A stretch of 64,000 nucleotides of DNA from Cryptosporangium aurantiacum (GCF_900143005.1 NZ_FRCS01000001.1:62001-126000), one strand, 5' to 3'; positions 25,167-35,294 are shown, counted from the first letter of the stretch. Made by a program: numbers and translations. The notes: generated by a model from the sequence alone, not told the origin.

Positions 25167-26605
25167 ACGTCGCGGACGTCTCCTCGCCGGCGCGGCCGGA
25201 CGCGCCGATCTCCCCGCAGGTCTGGCGGCTGGCCGGCGTCATCGCGTCCGGCGCGTTCCTGAGCGGTCTGGACGCCTCGGTCGTCAGCGTCGGGCTGGAC
25301 ACCCTCACTCGCGACCTCGACACCACGCTCGCCACCGCCCAGTGGGTCGCAACCGGGTACCTGATCGCGTTTGCGGCCTCGCTGCCGCTCTGCGCCTGGC
25401 TGGCCCGCCGGGCGGGAGCGGGCCGGCTCTGGCTCTGGTGCCTCGTCGCGTTCACGATGGCCTCGGCGGCGTGCGCGGCCGCACCGAACGTCGAATGGCT
25501 CATCGGCCTCCGCGTCGTGCAGGGCCTCGCGGCCGGGATGTTGATCCCGGCCGGTCAGACCGTCCTCGGCCGCGCCGTCGGCCCGCATCGGCTGGGCCGG
25601 GTGATGGCGACGCTCGGCGTCGCGGTCACGCTCGCGCCCGCGCTCGGACCGGTCGTCGGTGGCGTGGTGATCCACGTCGGTTCCTGGCCGTGGTTGTTCC
25701 TGCTTAACGTGCCGATCGGCCTCGTCGCGCTCTGGCTCGGACGGCGCTGGGTGCCGCGCGGCGAACCGGTGGATCCCGGACGCCTGGATTGGGTCGGGCT
25801 GCTGCTGGTCAGCGTCGGCTTGCCGCTCGTGGTGTACGGCTGCACCCGGTGGGGCGAGACCGGCAACGTCACCGGCGCAGGCGTGGCCGGGCCGCTGGTG
25901 GGCGGCGTCCTGGCACTGCTGGCCTACGGTGTGCACGCCGGCCGGTCCGCCAACCCGATTCTCGACCTCGGGCTGTTCCGGAACCGGATCTACCGCGCGG
26001 CGACGGTCACCGCCACGTTCACCGGCGCCGCCCTGTTCGGCGCAGGGCTGCTCTTTCCGCTCTACTACCAGCTCGGCCGCGGTGCCGGTCCGCTCGAATC
26101 CGGCCTGCTGCTGATCGCGATGAGCCTGGGCAGCGCGCTGGTCCTGCCGCTGTCCGGCCGGCTGGTGGACCGTTTCGGCGGGGGGTTGGTGAGCTTCGCC
26201 GGTGGTCTGGCGACCGTCGTCACGACGGTTCCGTTCGCGGTGATCGACGTGGACGCCGCGGAATGGCTCGTCCAGCTGCTGTTGCTCGTCCGGGGTGCGG
26301 CGCTGGCGTGCGCGGTGGTGCCGGCGATGAGCGCGGCCTTCAAAGCGGTCACGGCCGAGCAACTGCCGGACGCCACCAGCGAGGTCAACATCGTGAGCCG
26401 GGTCGGCGGCGCGCTGGGCGGAGCGATCTTTGCGATCGTGGTCGCCACCCATCTGCCGGACGGCGTCGACGCCGCGTTCCACGCGTCGTTCCGATGGCTG
26501 CTCGCCGCCTCGGTGCTGGCCACCCTGGCCGCCGCCTGGCTCCTGCTCGCCGAGCGCGGCGCCCAGCCCGAGGCCCCGGCCCCGGCGCGGGCACCGGCCC
26601 GGTAG
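25163..26605 (+). CDS. MFS transporter, DHA2/EmrB-QacA type
   Basis: 480 residues with about 14 transmembrane helices, typical of proton-driven multidrug exporters. Motifs include FLSGLDASVVSVGLDTLTRDL in helix 1 (motif D1), LPLCAWLARRAGAGRLWLW (motif A), LRVVQGLAAGMLIPAGQTVL (motif B) and LGVAVTLAPALGPVVGGVVI (motif C of antiporters). It is translationally coupled to the upstream flavin reductase and ends three bases from the convergent nitrate reductase gene. The substrate is unknown, probably the TetR inducer. Confidence 0.9.
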   Translation: MNVADVSSPARPDAPISPQVWRLAGVIASGAFLSGLDASVVSVGLDTLTRDLDTTLATAQWVATGYLIAFAASLPLCAWLARRAGAGRLWLWCLVAFTMASAACAAAPNVEWLIGLRVVQGLAAGMLIPAGQTVLGRAVGPHRLGRVMATLGVAVTLAPALGPVVGGVVIHVGSWPWLFLLNVPIGLVALWLGRRWVPRGEPVDPGRLDWVGLLLVSVGLPLVVYGCTRWGETGNVTGAGVAGPLVGGVLALLAYGVHAGRSANPILDLGLFRNRIYRAATVTATFTGAALFGAGLLFPLYYQLGRGAGPLESGLLLIAMSLGSALVLPLSGRLVDRFGGGLVSFAGGLATVVTTVPFAVIDVDAAEWLVQLLLLVRGAALACAVVPAMSAAFKAVTAEQLPDATSEVNIVSRVGGALGGAIFAIVVATHLPDGVDAAFHASFRWLLAASVLATLAAAWLLLAERGAQPEAPAPARAPAR

Positions 26606-26608
26606 CAC

Positions 26609-29600
26609 TCAGTACACGTCGCGGACGTAACGCTTGTCGGCGGCCAGCTGCTTCACCCAGGCGGCGGCGTCGTCCGCGGACATCCCGCCGTGCGCGGCGA
26701 CCACCTCGCGCAGCGCCAGGTCGACGTCCTTCGCCATCCGGCGGGCGTCACCGCAGACGTAGAAGTGGGCGCCGTCGCGCAGCCAGGCCCAGAGCTGAGC
26801 GCCGCGCTCCCGCATCCGGTCCTGGACGTAGACCTTGGCGCGCTGGTCGCGGGAGAACGCCAGGTCCAGCCTGGTCAGCGTGCCGTCGGCGCGCAGGTCG
26901 CCGAGTTCCTCCCGGTAGTAGTGGTCGGTCGCCTGGCGCGGCGCCCCGAAGAACAACCAGTTGGGGCCGGTGGCGCCGCGGGCGCGGCGGTCGTGCAGGA
27001 ACCCGACGAACGGCGAGATCCCGGTGCCCGGCCCGACCATGATCGCCGGGGTCGCCGCGTCGGCGGGCGGCTTGAACTGCGACGCCCGCTGGACGAACAC
27101 CGACACCGGAGCGTCGGGGTCGGCGTCCGCGAGGTACGTCGAGCAGACGCCCTTGCGCTCCCGTCCGGCCTCGTTGGCGAACCGGACCACGGACACCGTC
27201 GTCCGGATCACCTCCGGGTCGACCAGCGGGCTGGACGAGATCGAGTACAGCCGCGGCTGGAGCTTCGGCAGCGCGTTCACCCACTCCTGCGCGGCCGCGC
27301 CGACCTCAAAAGCACCGATGACGTCGGCGGCCTGGCGTCCCCAGGTCCACTGGGCCAGCTCGCCCTTGTTCTCCGGCCGCAGCAGCTTGCCCAGCTCGCG
27401 GTCGTGCGTCCGGTCGAGCAGGAACCGCAGCAGGCTCGGGCTGATCGCTGCGATCTCCAGGTGGTGCCGCAGCGCGGTGGCGAAGTCGACGTCACTGGTC
27501 CCGGGCAGCGTGACCGGCGTCGCCGGGTCGAGCCCGGTGAGCGTCAGCCACTCGTCGACCAGGTCCGGGCAGTTCACCGGCCAGACGCCGAGCGCGTCGC
27601 CGACCTCGTACTCCAACCCGTCGGCCGCGAACGCGAACTCGCGGACCTCGCGAACCGCGCCCGGCCGGCTCAGCAGCCGGTTGCCCACCAGCCGCGCGGT
27701 CGCCGGCGAGGCCTTCGACGGCCGCGTCACGGTCGTGACCGCGGACGGCGGTGAGAGCGGAACGGACGGTGCCGCGGCGGATTGGGCCGGGGCGGATTGG
27801 GCCGGGGCGGATTGGGTCGCGAGTGCGGCGAGCACGGCTTCCGCCCAGGCCTCCGCCGCCTCGGCGTAGTCCGGCTCGCAGTCGACGCGTCCGACCAGCT
27901 GCTCGGCTCCCAGTTCCGCGAGCCGCTCGTCCAGCCGGCGTCCGTGGCCGCAGAAGTTGTCGTAGCTGGAGTCACCGAACGCCAGCACCGCGTACCGCAG
28001 CCCCTCCAGCCGCGGCGCGTCGTCGGCGACCAGCGCGTCCCAGAACGCCCCGCCGTTGTCCGGCGCCTCACCGTCGCCGTACGTGCTGGTGACGAACAGC
28101 AGATCGGACGCTCGGCGCAGCAGCGTCGGCGAGCAGTCGGCCATCGGGAACACGGTCACCGCGCGGCCGGACTCCGAGAGCCTGCCCGCCACCGACAGCG
28201 CGTACTCCTCCGCGTTGCCGGTCTGCGAGGCCCAGAGCACCATCAGCTCCCGGGTCGCCGCGGGAGCCTCGAGAACCGCCGCCCCGCCGCGCGAGTACGC
28301 CCCGGCCAGCGCCCCGTTGATCCAGAGCGCGTTGTCCGGCGCGAACGGCGCGGTCGGCGGCAGCACTGGCACGGTGTCGCCGGGCGGGGTGGTCCGCAAC
28401 CCGGTGACGAACCCGGCCAGGTAGTGTCGCTCGGCCTCGGACAGGACCGGTGGCGCCACCGCACCCAGCCCGAACACGTCGGTCAGCCCGTCGACGATGC
28501 CCGGCGGCGTCACGTCCACCTGAGTACGAGGAACCGAATCACCCACGGACGCGACCACCGTGAGCGCGACAGCGCACACCTTGAACTCGGGCTGGAACGA
28601 GATCGGGTCGACGGCGTCGTTCGTCACCGCGTTGACGCTCAGGTACTCGCCGAAGACGTCGTTCCAGTGGAACGGCGCGAAACAGCTGCCGGGAAGCACC
28701 CGGTCGGTGACGACGGCGGGCAACACGGCCCGTCCACGCCGGGACGCGACCTCGATCCGGTCGCCCTCACGCACGCCGAGCGCGTCGGCGTCCGACGGGT
28801 GGATCTCGACGAACGGCTCCGGGTTGAGCTTGGTGAGCGCCGTGACCTTGCCGGTCTTGGTGAGCGTGTGCCAGTGGTGCGGGAGCCGCCCGGTGTTGAG
28901 GACGAACGGGTAGTCGTCGTCGGGCAGCTCCGCCGGTGGCAGGTGCGGACGCGGGAAGAACGCGGCCTTCCCGCTGGCGGTGGCGAACGTCAGCTCCGAG
29001 CCGGACCGGTACCGGATCGGGTGGCGGTCGGCGTCGTCGTCCGGCGGGGCCGGCCACTGCACCGGACCGTTCCGCAGCCGCTCGTAGTCGACTCCACGCA
29101 GGTCATAGCCGGTCTGCGGGTTCCAGAACGCGGTCAGCTCGGCGAAGACCTCTTCTGCGGACGTGTACGAGAACGCTTCGCCGAACCCCATCTCGGTCGC
29201 GATCCGGGCGATCAGCTGCCAGTCCGGCAGCGCCTCGCCGGGCGCGTCCACGGCCTGCCGCGACAGCGTCAGGTTGCGCTCGGAGTTGACCATCACACCG
29301 TCCGCCTCGGCCCACATCGCGGCCGGGAGCACGACGTCGGCGTACGCGTTGGTCTCGGTGTCGGCGAACGTGTCCTGGGTGACCACGAACTCCGCGGCCT
29401 CCAGGCCCTCGATCACCGTCCGGCGGTTCGCCACCGACGCGACCGGGTTCGTGCAGATGATCCAGCACGCCTTCACGTCGCCGTCGGCCATCCGGCGGAA
29501 GAGATCAACCGTTCCCGTACCGACGGACGACGGGATCGTGTCGGCCGGGAGGTTCCACTGCTCCTCGACGAACCGGCGGTCGGCCGCGGCGAGCACCGAG

Positions 29601-30685
29601 CGCTGACCGGGTAGGCCAGGGCCCATGTAGCCCATCTCCCGGCCGCCCATCGCGTTCGGCTGGCCGGTCAGCGAGAACGGCCCGGCGCCGGGGCGGCAGA
29701 TCGCGCCGGTGGCCAGGTGCAGGTTGACCAGCGCGTTCGTGTTCCAGGTGCCGTGGGTGCTCTGGTTGAGGCCCATCGTCCAGCAGCTCACCCAGCGGTT
29801 TCCGGCGCTCCGGATCAGCTCGGCGGCCTTCCGCAGGTCTGCTTCCGGAATGCCGGTGATCTCGGCGACCCGGGCCGGCGGGTAGTCCCGCAGCAGCGCG
29901 GGCATCGCGTCCCAGCCCTCGGTGTGCGCGGCGATGAAGTCGGTGTCCAGGCCATCCGACTCAGCCAGCAGGTACATGAGCCCATTCAGTAGCGCGAGGT
30001 CGGTCCCGGGCTTGACCTGCAGGAACAGGTCCGCCTTCGCGGCGGTTGCGGTTCGCCGGGGGTCGACGACGATCAGCTTGGCGCCCTTTTTCACCCGATC
30101 GAGCAGACGCAGGAACAGGATCGGGTGGCAGTCGGCCATGTTCGACCCGATCACCAGGAACGCGTCGGCCTCGTCGAGGTCGGAGTACGAGCCGGGCGGG
30201 CCGTCGGCGCCGAGCGAGAGTTTGTAGCCGCTCGCGGCGCTGGCCATGCAGAGCCGTGAGTTCGACTCGATCTGGTTCGTGCGGAAGTACCCCTTGGCCA
30301 GCTTGGTGGCCAGGTACTGGGCCTCGAGCGACATCTGGCCGGACACGTAGAGCGCGATCGCGTCCGGGCCGTGCTCATCGAGGATGCCCCTCAGCCGCCG
30401 GGCGGTGGTGCGGATCGCCTCGTCGACGCCGGTGGGGGCCAGCGCGGCGGCCCGGTCGTCGCGGGTGAGCGCCGTGGCGAGCCTGCCGTCCGCGGACAGC
30501 ACGTCCGCGCTGGTCGAGCCCTTGGTGCAGAGCCTGCCCCGGTTCGCGGGGTGCTCCTTGTCGCCGGACGCTTTCAGCGCGCGCCGCCGCCCGTCGGCGT
30601 CGCGTCCGATCTCCAGGACGACGCCGCAGCCGACGCCGCAGTACGAGCACACGGTCTTGACGCGGTCGAGGACTTCCGACGCCAC
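26609..30685 (-). CDS. Fused assimilatory nitrate reductase - diflavin reductase
   Basis: 1358 residues. Residues ~1-700 are a molybdopterin-guanine-dinucleotide nitrate reductase (NasC/NarB-like): [4Fe-4S] ligands Cys13, 16, 20 and 53, then the catalytic domain ([22 protein letters not shown]) and the dinucleotide-binding domain ([17 protein letters not shown]). Residues ~815-965 are a flavodoxin domain ([20 protein letters not shown]). A Pro/Ala/Gln/Ser linker leads to an FAD/NADP domain of the CysJ type (~990-1358; [30 protein letters not shown]). It should carry electrons from NADPH through FAD, FMN and Fe-S to nitrate on one chain in the cytoplasm. Such fusions occur in actinomycetes. 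The third codon of the longest frame (GTG, after GGGAGG) is the likely start. No nitrite reductase is in the window. Confidence 0.9.
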   Translation of the reverse strand: MASEVLDRVKTVCSYCGVGCGVVLEIGRDADGRRRALKASGDKEHPANRGRLCTKGSTSADVLSADGRLATALTRDDRAAALAPTGVDEAIRTTARRLRGILDEHGPDAIALYVSGQMSLEAQYLATKLAKGYFRTNQIESNSRLCMASAASGYKLSLGADGPPGSYSDLDEADAFLVIGSNMADCHPILFLRLLDRVKKGAKLIVVDPRRTATAAKADLFLQVKPGTDLALLNGLMYLLAESDGLDTDFIAAHTEGWDAMPALLRDYPPARVAEITGIPEADLRKAAELIRSAGNRWVSCWTMGLNQSTHGTWNTNALVNLHLATGAICRPGAGPFSLTGQPNAMGGREMGYMGPGLPGQRSVLAAADRRFVEEQWNLPADTIPSSVGTGTVDLFRRMADGDVKACWIICTNPVASVANRRTVIEGLEAAEFVVTQDTFADTETNAYADVVLPAAMWAEADGVMVNSERNLTLSRQAVDAPGEALPDWQLIARIATEMGFGEAFSYTSAEEVFAELTAFWNPQTGYDLRGVDYERLRNGPVQWPAPPDDDADRHPIRYRSGSELTFATASGKAAFFPRPHLPPAELPDDDYPFVLNTGRLPHHWHTLTKTGKVTALTKLNPEPFVEIHPSDADALGVREGDRIEVASRRGRAVLPAVVTDRVLPGSCFAPFHWNDVFGEYLSVNAVTNDAVDPISFQPEFKVCAVALTVVASVGDSVPRTQVDVTPPGIVDGLTDVFGLGAVAPPVLSEAERHYLAGFVTGLRTTPPGDTVPVLPPTAPFAPDNALWINGALAGAYSRGGAAVLEAPAATRELMVLWASQTGNAEEYALSVAGRLSESGRAVTVFPMADCSPTLLRRASDLLFVTSTYGDGEAPDNGGAFWDALVADDAPRLEGLRYAVLAFGDSSYDNFCGHGRRLDERLAELGAEQLVGRVDCEPDYAEAAEAWAEAVLAALATQSAPAQSAPAQSAAAPSVPLSPPSAVTTVTRPSKASPATARLVGNRLLSRPGAVREVREFAFAADGLEYEVGDALGVWPVNCPDLVDEWLTLTGLDPATPVTLPGTSDVDFATALRHHLEIAAISPSLLRFLLDRTHDRELGKLLRPENKGELAQWTWGRQAADVIGAFEVGAAAQEWVNALPKLQPRLYSISSSPLVDPEVIRTTVSVVRFANEAGRERKGVCSTYLADADPDAPVSVFVQRASQFKPPADAATPAIMVGPGTGISPFVGFLHDRRARGATGPNWLFFGAPRQATDHYYREELGDLRADGTLTRLDLAFSRDQRAKVYVQDRMRERGAQLWAWLRDGAHFYVCGDARRMAKDVDLALREVVAAHGGMSADDAAAWVKQLAADKRYVRDVY

Positions 30686-30700
30686 CAGCACCCCTCCCGG

Positions 30701-30714
30701 ACGGAACGTTCCGT
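30701..30714. promoter_or_regulatory. Perfect 14-bp palindrome before the nitrate reductase gene
   Basis: ACGGAACGTTCCGT is self-complementary over 14 bp and lies 16 bp upstream of the chosen start codon. It may be a regulator site or a leader hairpin. Confidence 0.45.
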
Positions 30715-30734
30715 ACCGAGCATGCGAAGCAGCG

Positions 30735-30750
30735 ATTTCATCGACGTGAC
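30735..30750 (-). promoter_or_regulatory. GlnR-like box
   Basis: On the minus strand GTCAC-N6-GAAAT matches the actinobacterial GlnR pattern gTnAC-N6-GaAAc at all but the last base. It sits about 50 nt upstream of the nitrate reductase start, in the 105-bp gap after xanthine dehydrogenase. GlnR is the known activator of nitrate assimilation genes in this phylum; its use here is inferred. Confidence 0.45.
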
Positions 30751-30790
30751 GCGATCGGCGTAGACCTGGTTACACCTCCCGCACTGCGGC

Positions 30791-33487
30791 TCAGGCGCCT
30801 CGTGCGTGAACCAGCGTCTGCCAGACCACGTCGCGGGCCAGCGGGAGCTCGGTGAACCGGACACCGGTCGCATCCCGCACCGCGTTGGCCAGCGCCGGAG
30901 CCACCGGGTTGAACGGGCTCTCGCTCATCGACTTCGCTCCGAGCGGGCCGACCGGATCATGCACGTCTCTCACGAAGTGCACCTCCGTCTTCGGCACGTC
31001 GGCGAACGCCGGCAGGTGATAGGTGCGGAACGTCGGGTTCACCACCGCGCCGTCGGCATCCAGGCGGACCTTCTCGTAGAGCGTCGCGCCGAGCGCCTGG
31101 GCGACGCCGCCCTCGATCTGCCCCCGGCACTGCATCGGGTTCATCACCCGGCCCGCGTCGGCGGCGTGGACGCTGCGCAGGATGCGGATCTCGCCGGTGC
31201 CGGGGTCGACCGCCACCCGGAACCAGTGCGCGTTGAACGCCACCGACCGCGGCGTGCCGTCGAAGTGGCCGTCGGCGGTGAACGGGGCTCCGGCCGCCTC
31301 GACGAGGTCCTTCAACGGAATGCGGGTGGCGCCGGCGAGCACCGCGTCCGCGTCCAGGCGACACGCCGCCACCGGGGTCTCGGCGCGGGCGGCCGCCGCC
31401 GCGAGCAGGCGGTCGCGGAGGACCCTGCTCGCGGCCAGCACCGCGTTACCCGCGACCGTCGTCCCGGTCGAACCGAACGCGCCGGTGTCGTGCCCGACCA
31501 GGTCGGTGTCGGACTGCCGGACCGTCACCCGGTCGGTGGTCGTGCCCAGCGTCTCGGCGACGATCTGCTGATGCACGGTCGTGCTGCCGTTGCCGAACTC
31601 CGCGGTGCCCACCAGCAGCTCGTAGCGGCCGTCCGGCAGCAGCGTGAGCTTCGCGTCGGCGTAGTGGCCGTTCGGGGGAGTGGTCGCGATCATCGCGATC
31701 GCCGAGCCGTCGCCGACGAGCCAGCCGTCGGGGGCTTCCGGTGCCGGATCGCGCCTGGCCTCGTCCAAGATCGCCAGGCACTGGTCGAGGCCGGAACTGG
31801 CGACGCTGATGTCGGCCTCCTGCCCGGCGGGTGTGACCAGCGGTTCACCGACCCGGATGGCGTTCCGGGCCCGGAACGCCACCGGGTCGAGGCCCAGCGT
31901 GCGCGCCAGCTCGTCGATCGCCGACTCGAGCGCGAACAGCACCTGCCCGAGGCCGTAGCCGCGGAAGGCCCCGGACGGCAGCGTGTTCGTGTAGACCGCG
32001 TACCCCTCGACCTTCTTGTTCGCGCAGCGGTAGACGGCCATCGACTCGCCGCAGGCGTGGAACAGCACCCCCGGACCGTGGTTCCCGTAGGCGCCGGTGT
32101 TCGAGACGACCCGCAGGTCGATCGCGGTGAGCGTTCCGTCCTTCTTCGCGCCCAGCCGGACACCGACCGTGAACGGATGCCGGGTGGTGGCCGCCTCGAA
32201 CTGCTCGGAGCGGGTGTACTCGTACTTGACCGGGCGCTTCACCGTGAGCGCGGCCAGCGCCACCAGATCCTCGGCCAGCATCTCCTGCTTGCCGCCGAAC
32301 CCACCGCCCACCCGCCCGGTGACCACCCGCACCTGGTCGAGCGGCAGGTCGAACAGCGCGCACAGCGCCCGCCGGGTCAGGAACGGCACCTGGCTGCTCG
32401 ACCGGACGACGAGCCGGCCCGCGTCGTCGAACCAGGCCATCGAGCCGTGGGTCTCCAGGCTCGCGTGCTGCACCCGCTGGGTGACGAACGTCCCCGCGAA
32501 GACCTCGTCGGCCTCGGCGAGGCCCGCCGCGACGTCACCGATCTCGCCGTGCACCTCGCCTGCGACGTTGCCCTCGGCGCGGGCGATTCCATCGCCGGGC
32601 CCCTTGTCCGGATGCAGGACCGGTGCGCCCGGTTGCAACGCCTCCTCCGCGTCAAAAACCGCAGGTCGGACGTCGTACTCGACGACGATCCGGCGGCAGG
32701 CCTCCTCCGCGGCGCCCTCCGACTCGGCCACCACCGCCGCGACCCGCTGACCGCGGAACCGGACGACGTCGTCGAGGACCCGGGTGTCGAGCGGGTCGTC
32801 CTGCGGGCGCTCGTGCCGACCGGTGGAGAACCGTGCTCTCGGGGCGTCCTCATGGGTGAGTACGGCGTGCACTCCCGGGACGTTCGTCGCGGCGCTGGTG
32901 TCGATGCGGACGATCCGCGCGTGGGCGTGCGGCGACCGGAGCACCTTGAGGTGCAGCAGCCCGGGGACGTCGAGATCGAACGTGTACCGCGCGGCGCCGG
33001 TGACCACCTGCGGACCGGCCGGTGCCGGAGCGTTACCACCGACGGCGGCGTCCTCGGTGTGTTTGACGCCGCACACGGCGTCGGAAATCGCGCGGTAGCC
33101 GGTGCAGCGGCAGAGGTTGCCCTTGAACGCCCGCGGCAGGTCGTCGAGCTGCCGTTCGTCCAGCGCGGCGGTCGTCATCACGAAGCCCGCGGTGCAGAAG
33201 CCGCACTGGAATCCCTGCGCGTCGAGGAAGCGCTGCTGGATTTTGTGCAGGCCGCCCTCGGGGGCCAGGCCCTCGATCGTCGTGACCTCGTGCCCCTGGG
33301 CGCGGACCGCCGGATAGACGCAACTGTGCACCGGCATGCCGTCGACGTGCACGGTGCAGGCGCCGCAGTCACCCGCGTCGCAGCCCTTTTTGACGCCGTA
33401 GTGGCCCAGATCGCGCAGGTGGGTGCGGAGGCACTGGCCGGGCCGGGGCTTCTCGTCGTAGGGCCTGCCGTTGACCGTGACGCTCAT
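30791..33487 (-). CDS. Xanthine dehydrogenase-family protein: fused [2Fe-2S] and molybdopterin subunits
   Basis: 898 residues. Residues 1-~150 are the small iron-sulfur subunit: plant-type [2Fe-2S] with Cys36, 41, 44 and 56, and the second cluster with Cys95, 98, 126 and 128 (QCGFC, CRC). From ~165 on is the molybdenum subunit (VVTGAARYTFDLDVPGLLH, VGGGFGGKQE, FRGYGLGQ, FGSTGTTVAG). A Glu in GAKSMSESPFNP is at the place of the catalytic base. It hydroxylates a purine or similar heterocycle or aldehyde. The FAD subunit gene lies just upstream with a 4-nt ATGA overlap, so the enzyme is a two-chain complex. The substrate is unproven; the PucR region 12 kb away makes a purine plausible. Confidence 0.88.
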   Translation of the reverse strand: MSVTVNGRPYDEKPRPGQCLRTHLRDLGHYGVKKGCDAGDCGACTVHVDGMPVHSCVYPAVRAQGHEVTTIEGLAPEGGLHKIQQRFLDAQGFQCGFCTAGFVMTTAALDERQLDDLPRAFKGNLCRCTGYRAISDAVCGVKHTEDAAVGGNAPAPAGPQVVTGAARYTFDLDVPGLLHLKVLRSPHAHARIVRIDTSAATNVPGVHAVLTHEDAPRARFSTGRHERPQDDPLDTRVLDDVVRFRGQRVAAVVAESEGAAEEACRRIVVEYDVRPAVFDAEEALQPGAPVLHPDKGPGDGIARAEGNVAGEVHGEIGDVAAGLAEADEVFAGTFVTQRVQHASLETHGSMAWFDDAGRLVVRSSSQVPFLTRRALCALFDLPLDQVRVVTGRVGGGFGGKQEMLAEDLVALAALTVKRPVKYEYTRSEQFEAATTRHPFTVGVRLGAKKDGTLTAIDLRVVSNTGAYGNHGPGVLFHACGESMAVYRCANKKVEGYAVYTNTLPSGAFRGYGLGQVLFALESAIDELARTLGLDPVAFRARNAIRVGEPLVTPAGQEADISVASSGLDQCLAILDEARRDPAPEAPDGWLVGDGSAIAMIATTPPNGHYADAKLTLLPDGRYELLVGTAEFGNGSTTVHQQIVAETLGTTTDRVTVRQSDTDLVGHDTGAFGSTGTTVAGNAVLAASRVLRDRLLAAAAARAETPVAACRLDADAVLAGATRIPLKDLVEAAGAPFTADGHFDGTPRSVAFNAHWFRVAVDPGTGEIRILRSVHAADAGRVMNPMQCRGQIEGGVAQALGATLYEKVRLDADGAVVNPTFRTYHLPAFADVPKTEVHFVRDVHDPVGPLGAKSMSESPFNPVAPALANAVRDATGVRFTELPLARDVVWQTLVHARGA

Positions 33488-34296
33488 CGTCCCACCGCCA
33501 GCTCGTCGCGGACCTCGGCCGCGAACCGCTCGGTGAGGTGCCGCCGCCACGCGGGGGCGCCGTGGACGTCGTCCACCCAGACGTCGGCCGGGAGCGCGTC
33601 GATCGCCGCCCGGAGTTCGGCGGTGGTCGGCAGCTGCGCGAACCGGAACTGGATCGGTCGGCAGGTGGACGCGGTGACCGTGAGGACGAGTGTTTCCGTG
33701 CCGGCGTCGATCCGGCCGATCACCAGCGCCGCCGAGCGCCCGAGCGGGTGCAGCGAACCCTGCCGGAACGCTGCCCGTCCGGTCAGCGCGGTCGCCGGGA
33801 GGACGATCGAGCGGAGAAACTCCCCGGGGCGGAGTGCGGTGGTGCCGTCGCCCGTGACGAAATCGGTCACTGCGAGCTGGCGGTGGGTGCCGTCCAGCGA
33901 CTCGAGCGTGCACCGGCCGTCGAGCGCCGCGGTCAGCGACGTCATCGGACCGGCCGGCAACGCCGCACAGAGGTTGCCACCGACCGTGGCGACGTTCTGG
34001 ATCTTGAAGCTCGCGAGGAACGCGTCGGCGCACTGCCGGAACAGCGGGTCGCAGACCGGCCAGGTCGGCGCCGCCAACCTCGCTAGCTCGGCAATAGTGC
34101 AGGTCGCAGCGATCTGCAGGCCGTCGGGCGTCGCGGTCAGCGCGGGCCAGCCGAGCGTCGTGAGGTCCCGCAGGCGGTGCAGGTGCGGCTGCGGCTCGGA
34201 GAACAGGTACGTGCCTCCGGCCAGCCAGCCGTCACCGGCACGCCAGACACCGGCGTCGGCGGCGCCGGTGATCTCGTCGATCGTGTTCAGGTCCAC
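33484..34296 (-). CDS. Xanthine dehydrogenase-family FAD-binding subunit
   Basis: 270 residues of the CoxM/XdhB type, passing electrons from the Fe-S clusters to NAD+ or another acceptor. FAD contacts are seen in WLAGGTYLFSEPQPH, near the N-terminus, and in IQNVATVGGNLCAALPAGPM. A C-terminal CO-dehydrogenase-flavoprotein-like domain follows. The GTG start has AGG about 8 nt upstream. Its stop overlaps the start of the fused Fe-S/Mo subunit gene (ATGA). It is somewhat shorter than many XdhB proteins (about 290). Confidence 0.87.
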   Translation of the reverse strand: MDLNTIDEITGAADAGVWRAGDGWLAGGTYLFSEPQPHLHRLRDLTTLGWPALTATPDGLQIAATCTIAELARLAAPTWPVCDPLFRQCADAFLASFKIQNVATVGGNLCAALPAGPMTSLTAALDGRCTLESLDGTHRQLAVTDFVTGDGTTALRPGEFLRSIVLPATALTGRAAFRQGSLHPLGRSAALVIGRIDAGTETLVLTVTASTCRPIQFRFAQLPTTAELRAAIDALPADVWVDDVHGAPAWRRHLTERFAAEVRDELAVGR

Positions 34297-34609
34297 AAGT
34301 GCACCTGTTTCATCGTATTTGTCGCTGAGGGCCCGCTCGGCGTCGTCGCCGGTCGACGGGGAGGGGGCACCGATCGCTACCGGACGCGCGGCCTTCTGTT
34401 CACCATCAGATCACCGGGTGCGGCGGCGGGCTACTGGCGTTCTCTCCAAACGCGTCCGGCGTCGCGGTGACGGTCGCTGGGTGATCCCACAGGCCCCGCT
34501 GTTGGAGGAATCCCACAAGCCAGCGGACGTGACGTTCGTCGCGGAACGCGCTGGAAGGTGCATTCACCGTGTAATTAGCCTGCTGACGGTTGTTTTAGGC
34601 AGGAGGCTC
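34297..34609. other. Intergenic region without a gene (divergent promoters)
   Basis: 313 bp between the divergent xanthine dehydrogenase and bioY genes. The plus frame is open through it, but only as the tail of an antisense frame, with no start or codon signal of its own. The last 50 bp are AT-richer (GTGTAATTAG) and hold the bioY leader. I see no clear -35/-10 pair or known operator. Confidence 0.6.
34579..34606 (+). promoter_or_regulatory. Ribosome-site hairpin in the bioY leader
   Basis: CCTGC (34579-34583) can pair with GCAGG (34599-34603), which overlaps the AGGAGG ribosome site (34601-34606) of bioY. It is a short stem with a 15-nt loop that could modulate translation; the energy is modest. 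Confidence 0.3.
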
Positions 34610-35197
34610 ATGACCACCCTTAGCGTCACCCGATCCCCGCGGGTCCTCGCCGATGTTCTTCCCGGTGGGCTCGTTCGGGATGCCGCCCTCGTCGGCGGGT
34701 CGGCACTCTTCGTGGGGCTCTTCGCGCAGATCGCGATCCCGCTCTCGTTCACCCCCGTCCCGCTCACCGGCCAGACGTTCGCGGTGCTGCTCTCGGTCGC
34801 CGCGCTCGGTCCGGCCCGCGGCGTCCTGGGCATGCTCGTCTACGCCCTGGTCGGCATGGCGGGCGTGCCGTGGTTCGCCCAGCAGACGTCCGGCTGGTCG
34901 ATGCCGTCGTTCGGGTTCGTCCTCGGCTTCATCCTGGCCGCGGCCGTCGTCGGCGCGCTCGCGAAGCGCGGTGCCGACCGGACCCCGCTGCGGGCGGTGC
35001 CGCTGATGATCGCCGGCAACCTCGCGCTCTACGCGATCGGCGTGCCGTGGCTGATGGCGTCGCTGGACGTCAGCTTCGCCAAGGCCGTCGACCTGGGCCT
35101 GACGCCGTTCCTGATCGGCGACGCGATCAAGATCGTGCTCGCGGCGGTGCTCCTGCCCGGTGCGTGGGCGCTGGTCCGGCGGTTCGACCGAGGCTGA
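34610..35197 (+). CDS. bioY: Biotin transporter S component BioY
   Basis: 195 residues with about six membrane helices. The BioY signature is clear: FAQIAIPLSFTPVPLTGQTFAVLL, then LGPARGVLGMLVYALVGMAGVPWFA and FGFVLGFILAAAVVGALA. It captures biotin as the substrate-binding unit of an ECF-type transporter. No bioM/bioN ATPase genes are adjacent, so it works alone or with shared ECF modules. A perfect AGGAGG ribosome site sits 3 nt before the ATG. A 12-bp hairpin terminator follows. Confidence 0.95.
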   Translation: MTTLSVTRSPRVLADVLPGGLVRDAALVGGSALFVGLFAQIAIPLSFTPVPLTGQTFAVLLSVAALGPARGVLGMLVYALVGMAGVPWFAQQTSGWSMPSFGFVLGFILAAAVVGALAKRGADRTPLRAVPLMIAGNLALYAIGVPWLMASLDVSFAKAVDLGLTPFLIGDAIKIVLAAVLLPGAWALVRRFDRG

Positions 35198-35213
35198 GCC
35201 GCCACCCCCGACT

Positions 35214-35252
35214 GCCCGCCCCGGCGCTGCGAAGACGCGTGCCGGGGCGGGC
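35214..35252 (+). terminator. Terminator after bioY
   Basis: GCCCGCCCCGGC and its perfect complement are separated by a 15-nt loop and followed by TGCTTCTC, 16 nt after the bioY stop. Confidence 0.7.
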
Positions 35253-35294
35253 TGCTTCTCCCGGGCACCTCGGGGCGAGCTTAGGATCGGGTCC

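Noticed and set aside
30806-34600. Very long plus-strand open frame running into bioY
   Set aside because: It is antisense to the xanthine dehydrogenase genes, has no ribosome site and an Arg/Val/Gly-heavy composition typical of antisense high-GC frames. Only its end, from 34610, is real (bioY).
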